From Flaviflexus huanghaiensis (GTDB lineage Bacteria > Actinomycetota > Actinomycetes > Actinomycetales > Actinomycetaceae): a DNA stretch of 64,000 bases. The notes under the pieces are model-generated. The model saw only the letters and a list, made by a program, of their open reading frames with translations. It was not told where the DNA came from and ran no database searches. Positions 26,362 to 35,738 of this stretch are shown here, in pieces; position 1 is the first letter of the stretch; each line of letters begins with the position of its first letter. The position numbers and the translations under genes are program-made. The DNA lies in NCBI RefSeq assembly GCF_014118685.1, contig NZ_JACFAK010000013.1:1-64000 (forward strand), given 5' to 3'.

Positions 26362-26754
26362 TTAGGTCCGCGGCTTGACGTAGCGAACGGTCAGCGAGCC
26401 GAACGCTGTCAAACGGTCGCCGGAGAAGATGTCGACCTTGACCCAGATCGTGCCCGCCGATTGTGCGATGACGGTGCCGACCCCGCGGACGCTGTCGGTC
26501 GTCGCCGGACTTACGTGTGACACGTGAAGGTCGGTACCGACCGGGACGAGGCCAGGTGGGCAGTTCATCATGGCGATGCCGGAGGCAAGGTGTTCGACGA
26601 GGACGCCGTTCATGCCGCCATGCAGGAGACCGTAGGGCTGCGTATTTCCCTCAACGGGGAGCGTCCCTTCCATCGTGTTCTCACCAACGTGTGTGATGTC
26701 GAGTCCGATGCGTTCGGCGAGCGCGCCCATACCGCGTTCAAGGTGATTGTCCAT
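26362..26754 (-). CDS. PaaI-type hotdog-fold thioesterase
   Basis: Acyl-CoA thioesterase of 130 residues with the hotdog fold. The HGG motif of the PaaI/EntH group is visible in TQPYGLLHGGMNGVLVEHLA, followed by VGTDLHVSHVSPA. The substrate is unknown; related proteins act on aromatic or medium-chain acyl-CoAs. Its stop touches the pdtaR stop (convergent). The start ATG has TACTGT exactly 6 nt upstream and no Shine-Dalgarno site. Confidence 0.85.
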   Translation of the reverse strand: MDNHLERGMGALAERIGLDITHVGENTMEGTLPVEGNTQPYGLLHGGMNGVLVEHLASGIAMMNCPPGLVPVGTDLHVSHVSPATTDSVRGVGTVIAQSAGTIWVKVDIFSGDRLTAFGSLTVRYVKPRT

Positions 26755-26760
26755 GCGCCC

Positions 26761-26766
26761 ACAGTA
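26761..26766 (-). promoter_or_regulatory. -10 box of the thioesterase, leaderless geometry
   Basis: On the minus strand TACTGT is followed by 6 nt and the ATG at 26754. Confidence 0.55.
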
Positions 26767-26797
26767 GCCGACGGCTGAAAATGGCGGGCTTGGGACG

Positions 26798-26803
26798 TAC
26801 CCT
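26798..26803 (+). promoter_or_regulatory. -10 box of polA, leaderless geometry
   Basis: TACCCT is followed by 6 nt and GTG 26810. An in-frame GTG at 26807 would lie upstream of the expected RNA start. Confidence 0.55.
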
Positions 26804-26809
26804 GTAGTG

Positions 26810-29506
26810 GTGAATCAACGACTGCTCCTCCTCGACGGCCACTCGCTCGCCTTCCGAAGCTTCTTCGCCCTCCCGAAGGACTCCTTCCGCACCTCTCAGG
26901 GGCAGTACACGAACGGCATCCACGGGTTCATCAACACCTTGCTTAAGCTGTACGCCGACGTCGAGCCGACGCACGTGGCGGTCGCTTTTGATCTGTCGGG
27001 CGGAACCTTTCGCACGAAGGAATACGCGGCCTACAAGGGCGGACGCGCCGACTTCCCCGAGGAATTCGAAGGTCAGATTCCCCTCATTCAGGAGGTCCTC
27101 GATGCTCTTGGCATCGAGTGGATCACGAAGGACCAATTCGAAGCTGATGACATCATCGCAACGCTCGCCGACAGGGGAGCGAAGGCAGGCATGGATGTCG
27201 TTGTCTCCTCGGGCGATAAGGATGTCTATCAGCTTGTGAGCGATTCCATTACCGTGCTGTACCCGATGCCGCGGTCGCACATGCTGGAAATGACACCCGA
27301 GGTGGTGAAGGAGCGCACGGGCGTTCCGCCCGAGCTGTACTCAGACCTGGCGGCTCTCGTCGGAGAGAAGGCAGACAACTTGCCGGGGGTCCCCGGCGTG
27401 GGCGCGAAGACGGCCCAAAAGTGGATTTCGACCTACGGTGGGCTCGACGGCATCATCGAGCACGCCGATGACATTGGTGGCAAGGTTGGGGTCTCGTTGC
27501 GCGAGAATCTCGATCAGGTCAAGCTCAACCGGAAGCTCAACGAGCTCCTGCGGGACATGCCCCTCGACGTCACCTTCGATGCACTCAAACCTCGGGGAGT
27601 CGATCGTGAGGCTGTCCATCAGCTCTTTGACACCCTCGACTTCACGTCCCTGCGGTCTCGGGTTCTTGCCGAGCTGCCGCTCGCCGACGGCGATTCCGAG
27701 ACGGCAACGGAAAGCCTCGTCGGACTTCAGCCAGTTAAGGCGGCACCTGGTGATCTTGCCCGATGGTTATCCGCGCGCGAGGGGCACCGGCTCGGTCTCT
27801 TTATCGTTGGCAACGGACAACCGCGCCGCGGCGACGTCGACCTCATAGCTCTCGCATCGGAGTCCGGTGACGCCATTGTCGCCGACCGAGTCGAGCTGTC
27901 CGAAGAGGATACGGTTGCCTTGACGACCTGGTGCGAGGACGAGTCTGCGAAGGTGGTCCACGAGGCGAAGGCCGCGTGGCATGCGTTGAAGGGGTCTTTC
28001 GACGTTGAGCTCGCCGGTGTCGACGTCGATACGGAGCTCGCCGCCTATATCCTTCACCCCGACCAGCGCAGCTACGACCTCAGCGACCTCGTTGTCCGTC
28101 ACGTCGGCATGACGCTACCGGATATGACCGCCGGTGAGCTTGACCTCGGCCTTGCCCTCGGCGGGGGTGCCATTGAGGGACCCGCCGCACGAGCGTGGGC
28201 GCTTCTGCCGCTCGCTGACGTTCTCGAGCGAGAAGTTGCCAAGCGCGATTCGACCGACCTTCTGCATGACATCGAGCGCCCCCTCATGACCGTCCTCGCC
28301 CGCATGGAACACGTGGGCATTGCCGCCGACACGTCTGTGTTCGACGAGCTCTACGACGAGTTTGACTCGCGTGTGAACCGGGCGGCGGAGTCGGCGTATG
28401 CCGCCATCGGGCATGAGGTCAACCTCTCGAGCCCGAAACAGCTCCAGGTTGTCCTCTTCGACGAACTTGGACTGCCACCGACGCGGAAAACGAAGTCGGG
28501 TTATACGACGAATGCAGAGGCACTGACAGATCTGTACGCACAACTTGCGCTACGTGAGGATGATCGTGCGGTCGCCGGACGGGAGTTCCTGGGACAGCTA
28601 CTCGAACATCGCGACGCGATCAAGCTCAAGCAGTCCGTTGAGGGACTGTCGAAGTCGGTACTGGATGATGGACGGATTCACACGAGCTTCCAGCAGACGG
28701 TCGCGGCGACCGGAAGGCTGTCCTCGACGGAGCCGAACCTGCAGAATATTCACGCTCGAACGGAGGAAGGCCAGCGAATCCGGGAGGCGTTCGTCCCCGG
28801 TGCGGGTTACGAGTCGATCATGACAGTCGACTATTCACAAATTGAGATGCGGCTCATGGCACACGAGTCTGGCGACACCGCTCTCATCCAGGCCTTCATC
28901 GACGGTGAGGACCTGCATTCTTATGTTGCCGGCCATGTCTACGGGGTCGACCCGAGCGATGTCACGCCGGCTCAGCGGAACAAGATCAAGGCGATGAGTT
29001 ACGGGCTTGCCTACGGCCTGTCCGCCTTCGGACTGTCGCGGCAGCTCCGGATCGAGCGCTCCGAGGCACAGGAGCTCATGGACGACTATTTTGAGAGGTT
29101 CGGCGCGGTGCGCCGCTACCTCGAATCGGTCGTCGCACAGGCGCGGCGGGACGGTTACACGTCGACGATTCTCGGCCGCCGCCGGTACCTTCCAGATCTC
29201 ACCTCCGACAACAGGCAACGCCGTGACGCGGCGGAGCGGATGGCGCTTAACGCCCCCATCCAAGGTTCAGCGGCTGACATCATTAAGATTGCGATGCTTG
29301 GTGTCGACCACGCGCTACGCGAGAATGGCTTCGACTCGCGGGTTCTCCTCCAGGTTCACGATGAACTCGTTCTCGAGATCGCCACGGGTGAAGAGGAGAG
29401 CGTTCGCGACGTCGTCACTGCGCAGATGGAGTCCGCGGTCGACCTGTCCGTCCCGCTTTCGGTTGGGGTCGGTGTCGGGCCAAGTTGGCGGGCCGCCGCG
29501 CACTGA
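26810..29506 (+). CDS. polA: DNA polymerase I
   Basis: Repair and Okazaki-fragment polymerase of 898 residues. The N-terminal 5'-3' exonuclease domain (about 1-300) contains LLLDGHSLAFRSFFAL, FEADDIIATLA and VVSSGDKDVYQLV. The middle domain lacks the DxE exonuclease motif, as known for actinobacterial PolI, so no proofreading is expected. The polymerase domain has motif A MTVDYSQIEMRLMAH, motif B RNKIKAMSYGLAYG and motif C VLLQVHDELVLE. Its last 92 bp overlap the 3' end of the opposite-strand methyltransferase. Confidence 0.96.
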   Translation: MNQRLLLLDGHSLAFRSFFALPKDSFRTSQGQYTNGIHGFINTLLKLYADVEPTHVAVAFDLSGGTFRTKEYAAYKGGRADFPEEFEGQIPLIQEVLDALGIEWITKDQFEADDIIATLADRGAKAGMDVVVSSGDKDVYQLVSDSITVLYPMPRSHMLEMTPEVVKERTGVPPELYSDLAALVGEKADNLPGVPGVGAKTAQKWISTYGGLDGIIEHADDIGGKVGVSLRENLDQVKLNRKLNELLRDMPLDVTFDALKPRGVDREAVHQLFDTLDFTSLRSRVLAELPLADGDSETATESLVGLQPVKAAPGDLARWLSAREGHRLGLFIVGNGQPRRGDVDLIALASESGDAIVADRVELSEEDTVALTTWCEDESAKVVHEAKAAWHALKGSFDVELAGVDVDTELAAYILHPDQRSYDLSDLVVRHVGMTLPDMTAGELDLGLALGGGAIEGPAARAWALLPLADVLEREVAKRDSTDLLHDIERPLMTVLARMEHVGIAADTSVFDELYDEFDSRVNRAAESAYAAIGHEVNLSSPKQLQVVLFDELGLPPTRKTKSGYTTNAEALTDLYAQLALREDDRAVAGREFLGQLLEHRDAIKLKQSVEGLSKSVLDDGRIHTSFQQTVAATGRLSSTEPNLQNIHARTEEGQRIREAFVPGAGYESIMTVDYSQIEMRLMAHESGDTALIQAFIDGEDLHSYVAGHVYGVDPSDVTPAQRNKIKAMSYGLAYGLSAFGLSRQLRIERSEAQELMDDYFERFGAVRRYLESVVAQARRDGYTSTILGRRRYLPDLTSDNRQRRDAAERMALNAPIQGSAADIIKIAMLGVDHALRENGFDSRVLLQVHDELVLEIATGEEESVRDVVTAQMESAVDLSVPLSVGVGVGPSWRAAAH

Positions 29507-30269
29507 CAATGAGGGTGCCGGGCAGCATCGCACCGCGGTCCGGTCCCCACGCGCCCCACGTCTCGTCTGTGCCGGCCTTCCATCCCGGCTCAAGGAAGCC
29601 CTCGATGAGAAACCCGACGCCGACGAGGCCGTTCATGTGATCGGCGACAGTGTGCGGGAACTCTGCGTAGACAGCTTGACCATCGGCCTCTTCGACGTAT
29701 GCCTCTGCCGTCCCATACGGACGGATAACAGTGAGATCGGCTGCGAACGGTGAATCCGGGAAGACCCAGGAGAACGGGTGCGTCACAGAGTAGATCCATG
29801 ACCCGCCGGGGCGCAGAACGCGAAAAATCTCCGCAAATGCGGCGGTGAGATCGGGCAGGAAGCTCAACGCGCCGAACGATGTGAAGACCGTGTCGAACGA
29901 CGATTCCGCGAACGGTAACGCTGTCACGTCGGCCTGGACGAGGGGGACGTGGACTCCGGTGCGCTCGTTGAGGACCGCGGCCGCTTTGAGCATTCCCGCC
30001 GACACATCGCTCGCGACGGGGGAGTGGCCGTGTGCTGCGAGCCAGCGAGAGCATTGCGCTGCGCCGGCACCGATCTCAAGAATGCGGCCCGGACGATCGG
30101 GAAGTAGCCGGAGATCTTCTTCGGTATAGCCCTCGGGGCTCCACTGGAAGCGGATCTCGCCGAGCGCCGGATGCTCGCGCAGATAGTCCTCGGCGTTGCG
30201 ATCCCACCAGTATTGGGCGATGCGAGCAGGGTCAGGAATCGCCGAGCTCGGTCGGACATAGGGTTCCAT
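29415..30269 (-). CDS. Class I SAM-dependent methyltransferase
   Basis: Protein of 284 residues with Rossmann methyltransferase motifs: ILEIGAGAAQCSRWLAA (motif I), VASDVSAGML (motif II), QADVTALPFAESSFDTVF (motif III to IV) and FRVLRPGG. It belongs to the UbiE/Methyltransf_11 group; the substrate is unknown. The C-terminal 30 residues are Arg/Pro-rich and are encoded opposite the end of polA, so they probably arose by stop-codon loss. The ATG has GACACT 6 nt upstream. Confidence 0.85.
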   Translation of the reverse strand: MEPYVRPSSAIPDPARIAQYWWDRNAEDYLREHPALGEIRFQWSPEGYTEEDLRLLPDRPGRILEIGAGAAQCSRWLAAHGHSPVASDVSAGMLKAAAVLNERTGVHVPLVQADVTALPFAESSFDTVFTSFGALSFLPDLTAAFAEIFRVLRPGGSWIYSVTHPFSWVFPDSPFAADLTVIRPYGTAEAYVEEADGQAVYAEFPHTVADHMNGLVGVGFLIEGFLEPGWKAGTDETWGAWGPDRGAMLPGTLIVSARRPANLARHRPQPKAGRTGRPRTPSAQ

Positions 30270-30404
30270 ATCTCAAGTGTCCCACGGACGCTTGCTGACA
30301 TATGGTTCGCGTTGGTCACGGGGGCAGAACATACGCATGGTCGTGCGCGTCACATGAACGGAATTTCTTGACCGTATTGCCTGGCATCCACGGTTCTAAG
30401 GCGT

Positions 30405-30410
30405 TAGTGT
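30405..30410 (+). promoter_or_regulatory. Candidate -10 box of rpsA
   Basis: TAGTGT lies 74 nt before the ATG, allowing a leader of about 68 nt. Confidence 0.3.
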
Positions 30411-30484
30411 GGGTTCTTGGATGTCCAATGGACAACCGCCAATTCTGTCCGTCTATTAACTGTCCCATCGGAGACTACAACTCA

Positions 30485-31954
30485 ATGACAACATCTACGC
30501 CCGAGCAGCCGACCTCCCCGCAGGTCGCAGTCAACGACATTGGCTCGAAGGAAGAGCTCCTCGCCGCCGTTGACGAGACCATTAAGTATTTCAACGACGG
30601 GGACATTGTCGAGGGCACCATTGTCAAGGTGGACCACGACGAGGTCCTTCTCGACATTGGATACAAGACCGAGGGCGTTATTCCCTCGAAGGAACTGTCG
30701 ATCAAGCACGACGTTGACCCCGATGAGGTCGTCGCCGTCGGTGATCGCGTCGAGGCCTATGTCCTCCAGAAGGAAGACAAGGAAGGCCGCCTCCTCCTCT
30801 CCAAGCGCCGTGCACAGCAGGAGCGCGCATGGGCCAAGATCGAGGAGATCAAGAACACGGACGGCGTTGTGTCCGGAAGTGTCATCGAGGTCGTTAAGGG
30901 TGGCCTCATTGTCGACATCGGCCTGCGCGGCTTCCTGCCTGCGTCACTGGTCGAGATGCGCAGGGTCCGCGACCTCCAGCCGTACATCGGCCGCGACATC
31001 GATGCGAAGATCATCGAGCTTGACAAGAACCGCAACAATGTCGTTCTGTCACGCCGCTCCTTCCTCGAGCAGACGCAGTCCGAGACCCGCAGCCACTTCC
31101 TCAATACGCTTCAGAAGGGCCAGATTCGCGAGGGCGTAGTCTCCTCCATCGTGAACTTCGGTGCCTTCGTTGACCTGGGCGGCGTCGACGGCCTCGTCCA
31201 CGTGTCCGAGCTGTCGTGGAAGCACATCGATCACCCGAACGAGGTTGTCGAGGTTGGCCAAGAGGTCACCGTCGAGGTGCTCGAGGTTGATATGGACCGT
31301 GAGCGCGTCTCCCTGTCGCTCAAGGCGACGCAGGAGGACCCGTGGCAGGTCTTCGCACGCACCCACGCCATCGGCCAGGTTGTGCCCGGCAAGGTGACGA
31401 AGCTCGTTCCGTTCGGCGCGTTCGTCCGTGTTGAGGATGGCATTGAGGGCCTCGTCCACATTTCTGAGCTGGCGCAGCGCCACATCGAGCAGCCCGAGCA
31501 GATCGCGAAGGTCGGCGACGAGCTGTTCGTCAAGGTCATCGACATCGACCTCGAGCGTCGCCGCATCTCCCTGTCGCTCAAGCAGGCCAACGAGGGCGTC
31601 GACCCCGCTTCCGAGGACTTCGACGCATCGCTCTACGGCATGGCGTCCGAGTACGACGAAGAGGGCAACTACAAGTACCCCGAGGGCTACGATCCGGAGT
31701 CCGGCGAATGGCTCGAGGGTTACGAGAAGGAGCGCGAGGCGTGGGAGGCCGAGTACAACCAGGCCTACGCCCTGTGGCTCGCCCACAAGGAGCAGGTTGC
31801 GAACGCCGCCCAGGTCGAGGAGGAGGCTGTCGAGACAGCTCCCGCCCCGCGCGAGCAGGCTCCGGCAACCTACACGTCCGGCTCTGAGTCGACCGGTACT
31901 CTCGCATCGGATGAGGCGCTAGCCGCCCTCCGTGAGAAGCTGACCGGCCACTGA
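30485..31954 (+). CDS. rpsA: 30S ribosomal protein S1
   Basis: RNA-binding ribosomal protein needed to load mRNA onto the 30S subunit. It has 489 residues with four S1 (OB-fold) repeats, seen from GDIVEGTIVKVDHDEVLLDI, GVVSGSVIEVVKGGLIVDI, GQIREGVVSSIVNFGAFVDL and GQVVPGKVTKLVPFGAFVRV. A long acidic tail follows. Four repeats instead of six is typical for actinobacteria. ATG 30485 starts the family-like N-terminus; open frame upstream to 30302 has no support. Confidence 0.95.
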   Translation: MTTSTPEQPTSPQVAVNDIGSKEELLAAVDETIKYFNDGDIVEGTIVKVDHDEVLLDIGYKTEGVIPSKELSIKHDVDPDEVVAVGDRVEAYVLQKEDKEGRLLLSKRRAQQERAWAKIEEIKNTDGVVSGSVIEVVKGGLIVDIGLRGFLPASLVEMRRVRDLQPYIGRDIDAKIIELDKNRNNVVLSRRSFLEQTQSETRSHFLNTLQKGQIREGVVSSIVNFGAFVDLGGVDGLVHVSELSWKHIDHPNEVVEVGQEVTVEVLEVDMDRERVSLSLKATQEDPWQVFARTHAIGQVVPGKVTKLVPFGAFVRVEDGIEGLVHISELAQRHIEQPEQIAKVGDELFVKVIDIDLERRRISLSLKQANEGVDPASEDFDASLYGMASEYDEEGNYKYPEGYDPESGEWLEGYEKEREAWEAEYNQAYALWLAHKEQVANAAQVEEEAVETAPAPREQAPATYTSGSESTGTLASDEALAALREKLTGH

Positions 31955-31962
31955 TGAGGTAG

Positions 31963-32000
31963 ATGGTTGAGGGGACCGCTGAGGCGGTCCCCTCAACCAT
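31963..32000 (+). terminator. Intrinsic terminator after rpsA
   Basis: A perfect 17-bp stem (31963-31979 with 31984-32000, core GAGGGGACCGC) closes a TGAG loop 8 nt after the rpsA stop. Only TT follows. Confidence 0.85.
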
Positions 32001-32050
32001 TTACGTGCCCACGGCTGGATTTCGCGCCGTGACCGACTATCGGCTCGCGG

Positions 32051-32056
32051 TATCCT
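32051..32056 (+). promoter_or_regulatory. Candidate -10 box of pcp-coaE
   Basis: TATCCT lies 30 nt before the pcp ATG. Confidence 0.4.
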
Positions 32057-32086
32057 CGTGGCACAGAAAGAGATGAAAGCAGTCGC

Positions 32087-32623
32087 ATGATCGTTCTCAC
32101 CGGCTTCGGCCCGTTCGGGCCGCCCGAGACCGTCGCCCACGACGAGAACCCGAGCGAGACGTTGGCGCTGGCGGCTGGACGGGCTATCGGAGCCCACGTC
32201 GAGATTCTTCCCGTCTCCTATGCGGCGGTGGCGAATGTTGGCGCGTTGCTTGCCGATGCTGAGCTTGTTCTCTCCCTCGGCGTGGCGGGTTCGCGGCAGG
32301 CGCCCATGCTGGAAAAGCACGCTGTCAACTGGCGTGAGTCACGCATCCCAGATATCGACGGGAAGCATGCTCGCGGGGAGCTTATCGACGTCGCGGGCCC
32401 GGATACGGTGAGGACCGGCTGGGATGTCGATGCCGTCGCGTCCGGGGCTGGTCTTGGCGTGTCACTGAGCGCAGGCGCGTACGTGTGCAACGCGCTGTCG
32501 TACTCCCTGTATCGTCACCATAGGAACGCCTGTTTCCTCCATATTCCGCCCAGCGAGCACATGGGGCTCGATGAGGGTATCGACCTGATCGGAAGGATCA
32601 TCACATGCTCTATGTCGGTTTGA
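32087..32623 (+). CDS. pcp: Pyroglutamyl-peptidase I family protein (peptidase C15)
   Basis: Cysteine peptidase that removes N-terminal pyroglutamate. The 178-residue protein begins MIVLTGFGPFG. The catalytic triad candidates are Glu in PMLEKHAVNWRES, Cys in AGAYVCNALSY and His in CFLHIPP. It is about 25-35 residues shorter than typical Pcp, with the trimming at the C-terminus. It overlaps coaE by 19 nt, an unusual partner. Confidence 0.82.
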   Translation: MIVLTGFGPFGPPETVAHDENPSETLALAAGRAIGAHVEILPVSYAAVANVGALLADAELVLSLGVAGSRQAPMLEKHAVNWRESRIPDIDGKHARGELIDVAGPDTVRTGWDVDAVASGAGLGVSLSAGAYVCNALSYSLYRHHRNACFLHIPPSEHMGLDEGIDLIGRIITCSMSV

Positions 32624-33441
32624 CCGGCGGCATCGCCTCGGGCAAGTCGCTCGTCGCACCTCGGCTGGCGGAAGCGGGGATGCGGGTGATGGACGCCGAT
32701 GCGATTTCGCGTTCACTCACGGCCCCGGGAGGAGCGGCCGTTCCTGCTGTGGCGCAGCGCTTTCCCGGCATCGTCCACGACGGCGTCGTTGATCGAGAGG
32801 CGCTGTCAGACATCGTCTTCAAGGATGCGGAGCGGCTGGCCGAGCTCAATGCGATCGTTCACCCTCTCGTTCACGAGGGCATGCGGGACCTATTCCAGCA
32901 GTATGTGACCGAAGATCCCGATGCGATCGTCGTCGAAGAATCGCCGCTCCTGATCGAGACCGGCCGCGGGTACGTGCCGCAGTTCCTCATCGTCATCACG
33001 ACTCCCGATGACACGCGCGTTCATCGTCTCGTCGAGCATCGCGGCATGAGCGTGGACGAGGCCCGGACACGGATCAGCACACAGTTCACCGACGAGGAGC
33101 GGACGCCTTTCGCGGACGCAGTCATCGACAACAGCGGTTCACTCGCTCATCTCGATGAGCAGATCCAGACGGTCATCGACCGTGTCACGACGTTCCACGA
33201 CAATGTCCGTAGCGAGCACGTCCCACATGCGAGGGGGCGGCACATCATGCATGCCGAGCGGCTGACGGGGAAGCTTGCGCACACCGGCGTCCAGGCCCGA
33301 GTCAAGGGCATGGATGTCATCGTTCCCGCGGGCACGCCGGACGCGAACCTTCGCCACGTCTGCTGCATCCCGCATGGTGATGTGTGGGTGCGTCCCGACT
33401 CAGAGGCCTACGTCGAAGTCCGCTTCGAGGGGACACCCTAG
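32605..33441 (+). CDS. coaE: Dephospho-CoA kinase with C-terminal extension
   Basis: Last step of coenzyme A synthesis. Residues 1-195 are a complete dephospho-CoA kinase: P-loop GLTGGIASGKSLVAPRL, the DADAISRSLT segment, LIVHPLVH-like NAIVHPLVHEGM, and the lid region. Residues about 196-278 form an extra segment (starting near HDNVRSEHVPHARGR and containing CCIPHGDVWVRPDSEAYVE) that does not look like the GrpB domain fused to mycobacterial CoaE. The start lies inside pcp. Confidence 0.9.
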   Translation: MLYVGLTGGIASGKSLVAPRLAEAGMRVMDADAISRSLTAPGGAAVPAVAQRFPGIVHDGVVDREALSDIVFKDAERLAELNAIVHPLVHEGMRDLFQQYVTEDPDAIVVEESPLLIETGRGYVPQFLIVITTPDDTRVHRLVEHRGMSVDEARTRISTQFTDEERTPFADAVIDNSGSLAHLDEQIQTVIDRVTTFHDNVRSEHVPHARGRHIMHAERLTGKLAHTGVQARVKGMDVIVPAGTPDANLRHVCCIPHGDVWVRPDSEAYVEVRFEGTP

Positions 33442-33462
33442 GAGAGTGCCAAAGGGTCGCGC

Positions 33463-33468
33463 TAGCCT
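33463..33468 (+). promoter_or_regulatory. -10 box of uvrB, leaderless geometry
   Basis: TAGCCT is followed by 6 nt and ATG 33475. An in-frame ATG at 33469 touches the -10 box and could not be transcribed from it. Confidence 0.55.
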
Positions 33469-33474
33469 ATGACC

Positions 33475-35541
33475 ATGCGACCTGTGACTGACCTTGTACG
33501 CGCCGAGGCGCCGTTCGAAGTTGTCTCTGACTACACCCCCTCGGGTGACCAGCCAGCAGCGATTGAGGAGCTGGCAGAGCGGATCAACAACGGCGAAAAG
33601 GATATCGTCCTGCTCGGCGCCACCGGCACGGGCAAGTCGGCGACAACCGCCTGGCTCATCGAACAGATTCAGCGCCCCACCCTCATTCTTGAGCCGAATA
33701 AGACGCTCGCAGCCCAGATGGCGTCGGAGTTCCGCGAGCTCCTCCCGAACAACGCGGTCGAGTACTTCGTCTCGTACTACGACTACTACCAGCCTGAGGC
33801 ATATGTTCCTCAGACGGATACGTTCATCGAGAAGGACTCGTCGATCAACGACGAGGTCGAGCGTCTCCGTCACTCGGCAACGAACTCGCTCCTGACCCGC
33901 AGAGACACGGTCGTTGTTTCCTCTGTCTCCTGCATTTACGGCCTTGGCACGCCCCAGGAGTATGTCGATCGGATGGTGCGGCTCGAGGTTGGTCAAGAGA
34001 TTGATCGCGATGACCTGCTCCGTCGGTTTGTCAGCATGCAGTACACGAGGAACGACATTGCCTTTACCCGCGGCACGTTCCGGGTCCGGGGCGACACGAT
34101 CGAGATCATCCCCGTCTATGAGGAGCTCGCGATCCGGATCGAGATGTTCGGCGACGAGATTGACGAGCTGTCCTTCCTCCACCCCCTGACGGGCAATGTC
34201 ATCCGTCAAACCGACCATGCCCACCTCTTCCCGGCCTCCCATTACGTCGCTGGGCCGGAACGGATGGAGAGGGCGATCAAGTCGATCGAAGAGGAGCTTG
34301 ATGTGAGGGTCGCCGAGCTGGAGCGCCAGGGCAAACTGCTCGAGGCGCAGCGGCTCTCCATGAGGACGACGTACGACCTAGAGATGATGCGGAACGTCGG
34401 TTCGTGCGCTGGAATCGAAAACTATTCCCGCCACATCGATGGTCGTGGCCCTGGAACTGCCCCCAACACGCTGCTCGACTACTTTCCTGCAGACTTCGTT
34501 CTCGTCATCGACGAGTCCCATGTGACGGTGCCGCAGATTGGCGCGATGTATGAGGGCGATATGTCGCGTAAACGCACGCTTGTTGAGCACGGTTTCCGGC
34601 TGCCGTCAGCGATGGATAACAGACCGCTGAAGTGGGCTGAATTCCTCGAGCGTATTGGACAGACCATCTACCTGTCGGCCACTCCCGGCAAGTACGAACT
34701 CGAGCAGTCCGATGGGGTTGTCGAGCAGATTATCCGCCCGACCGGCCTCATCGATCCCGAGGTTGTCGTTAAGCCGACCGAGGGCCAAATTGACGATCTT
34801 CTTGGCGAGGTCAAGGCGCGTACCGCCCGTGACGAGCGCGTCCTCGTCACAACCCTAACGAAGAAGATGGCGGAGGATTTGACCGACTATCTCGCCGAGC
34901 GCGGAGTCCGGGTTGAATATCTCCATTCGGACGTCGACACACTTCGCCGCGTTGAACTGCTGCGTGAATTACGCCTCGGCAGGTTCGATGTCCTCGTCGG
35001 TATCAACCTGCTCCGCGAGGGACTCGATCTGCCGGAGGTGTCGCTCGTCGCGATTCTCGACGCGGATAAACAGGGCTTCCTCCGGTCGACCACGTCCCTT
35101 ATCCAGACGATCGGCCGCGCGGCTCGCAATGTCTCCGGCCAGGTCCACATGTACGCGGATTCAATTACTCCGAACATGCGGGAGGCTATCGATGAGACGA
35201 ACCGCCGCCGGGAGAAGCAGGTCGCATACAACACGGCGAAGGGCATCGATCCGCAGCCGCTGCGAAAGAAGATCGCGGACGTCACCGACATGCTCGCTCG
35301 CGAGGAGATCGATACCGCAGCCCTCCTCGAAGGCGGCTACCGGAAGTCGGCTCCCTTGCCCCAGACCCGCGAGGGTCTGGCGAATCAGGCCACCGGCGAC
35401 TTGCGTTCTCTTATCGCTGAACTCGACGAGCAGATGAGGCAGGCGGCCGAGAATCTCCGGTTCGAGCTTGCGGCGCGCCTGCGCGATGAAATCAAGGATC
35501 TCAAGAGAGAGCTCCGCCAGATGGAGTCGGCGACAGGCTAG
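33475..35541 (+). CDS. uvrB: UvrABC excinuclease subunit B
   Basis: Damage-verifying helicase-like subunit of nucleotide excision repair, 688 residues. Walker A is [13 protein letters not shown], the beta-hairpin that probes the damage is in [16 protein letters not shown]-box-like motif is [10 protein letters not shown], and motifs V-VI are [17 protein letters not shown] and [11 protein letters not shown]-terminal UVR domain ([31 protein letters not shown] region) binds UvrC. ATG 33475 is preferred over 33469 from the promoter position. Confidence 0.96.
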   Translation: MRPVTDLVRAEAPFEVVSDYTPSGDQPAAIEELAERINNGEKDIVLLGATGTGKSATTAWLIEQIQRPTLILEPNKTLAAQMASEFRELLPNNAVEYFVSYYDYYQPEAYVPQTDTFIEKDSSINDEVERLRHSATNSLLTRRDTVVVSSVSCIYGLGTPQEYVDRMVRLEVGQEIDRDDLLRRFVSMQYTRNDIAFTRGTFRVRGDTIEIIPVYEELAIRIEMFGDEIDELSFLHPLTGNVIRQTDHAHLFPASHYVAGPERMERAIKSIEEELDVRVAELERQGKLLEAQRLSMRTTYDLEMMRNVGSCAGIENYSRHIDGRGPGTAPNTLLDYFPADFVLVIDESHVTVPQIGAMYEGDMSRKRTLVEHGFRLPSAMDNRPLKWAEFLERIGQTIYLSATPGKYELEQSDGVVEQIIRPTGLIDPEVVVKPTEGQIDDLLGEVKARTARDERVLVTTLTKKMAEDLTDYLAERGVRVEYLHSDVDTLRRVELLRELRLGRFDVLVGINLLREGLDLPEVSLVAILDADKQGFLRSTTSLIQTIGRAARNVSGQVHMYADSITPNMREAIDETNRRREKQVAYNTAKGIDPQPLRKKIADVTDMLAREEIDTAALLEGGYRKSAPLPQTREGLANQATGDLRSLIAELDEQMRQAAENLRFELAARLRDEIKDLKRELRQMESATG

Positions 35542-35604
35542 GCAAGTCGGCAATGTCATACTCACCGGCGCTCCCCACGGCTGGGAACTGGGACTTTTCT
35601 CCCC

Positions 35605-35610
35605 TATAGT
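35605..35610 (+). promoter_or_regulatory. Candidate -10 box of the terC transcript
   Basis: TATAGT would start RNA near 35617, a few bases before the riboswitch P1 helix. Confidence 0.5.
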
Positions 35611-35619
35611 TGCCTCTGA

Positions 35620-35718
35620 AGCTAGCGAAGGGGAGTATTCCCGGACAACAGCGAGCCGCCATCACGGTGCCCCGGCACTCGGTTCGCGACCGGCAACGGT
35701 GGGAAGAGACCTTCGGAT
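35620..35718 (+). promoter_or_regulatory. yybP-ykoY (Mn2+) riboswitch candidate upstream of terC
   Basis: The leader has the two conserved ends of the yybP-ykoY class: GAAGGGGAGTA (35627-35637) and GGGAAGAGACCTTC (35701-35714). P1 is CGAAGG (35626-35631) paired with CCTTCG (35710-35715). An internal hairpin CGGT-TCGCG-ACCG (near 35680-35692) fits the variable arm. This riboswitch class senses Mn2+ and commonly controls TerC/Alx, MntP and P-type ATPase genes. The identification is by eye from conserved sequence and position, not from a covariance search. Confidence 0.8.
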
Positions 35719-35733
35719 CAACAGACCGGAGGT
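35709..35733 (+). promoter_or_regulatory. Anti-Shine-Dalgarno hairpin exclusive with riboswitch P1
   Basis: ACCTTCGG (35709-35716) can pair over 8 bp with CCGGAGGT (35726-35733), which contains the terC ribosome-binding site CGGAGG. The left arm is the same strand that closes P1 of the riboswitch. Ligand binding that stabilises P1 would free the site and turn translation on. Confidence 0.65.
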
Positions 35734-35738
35734 ATGTT

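Noticed and set aside
30302-30484. N-terminal extension of ribosomal protein S1
   Set aside because: It contains the likely promoter and leader, and family members start near the ATG at 30485.
35610-35738. N-terminal extension of TerC from an upstream codon
   Set aside because: This stretch is the riboswitch leader, lies around the predicted RNA start, and the encoded residues are not membrane-protein-like.
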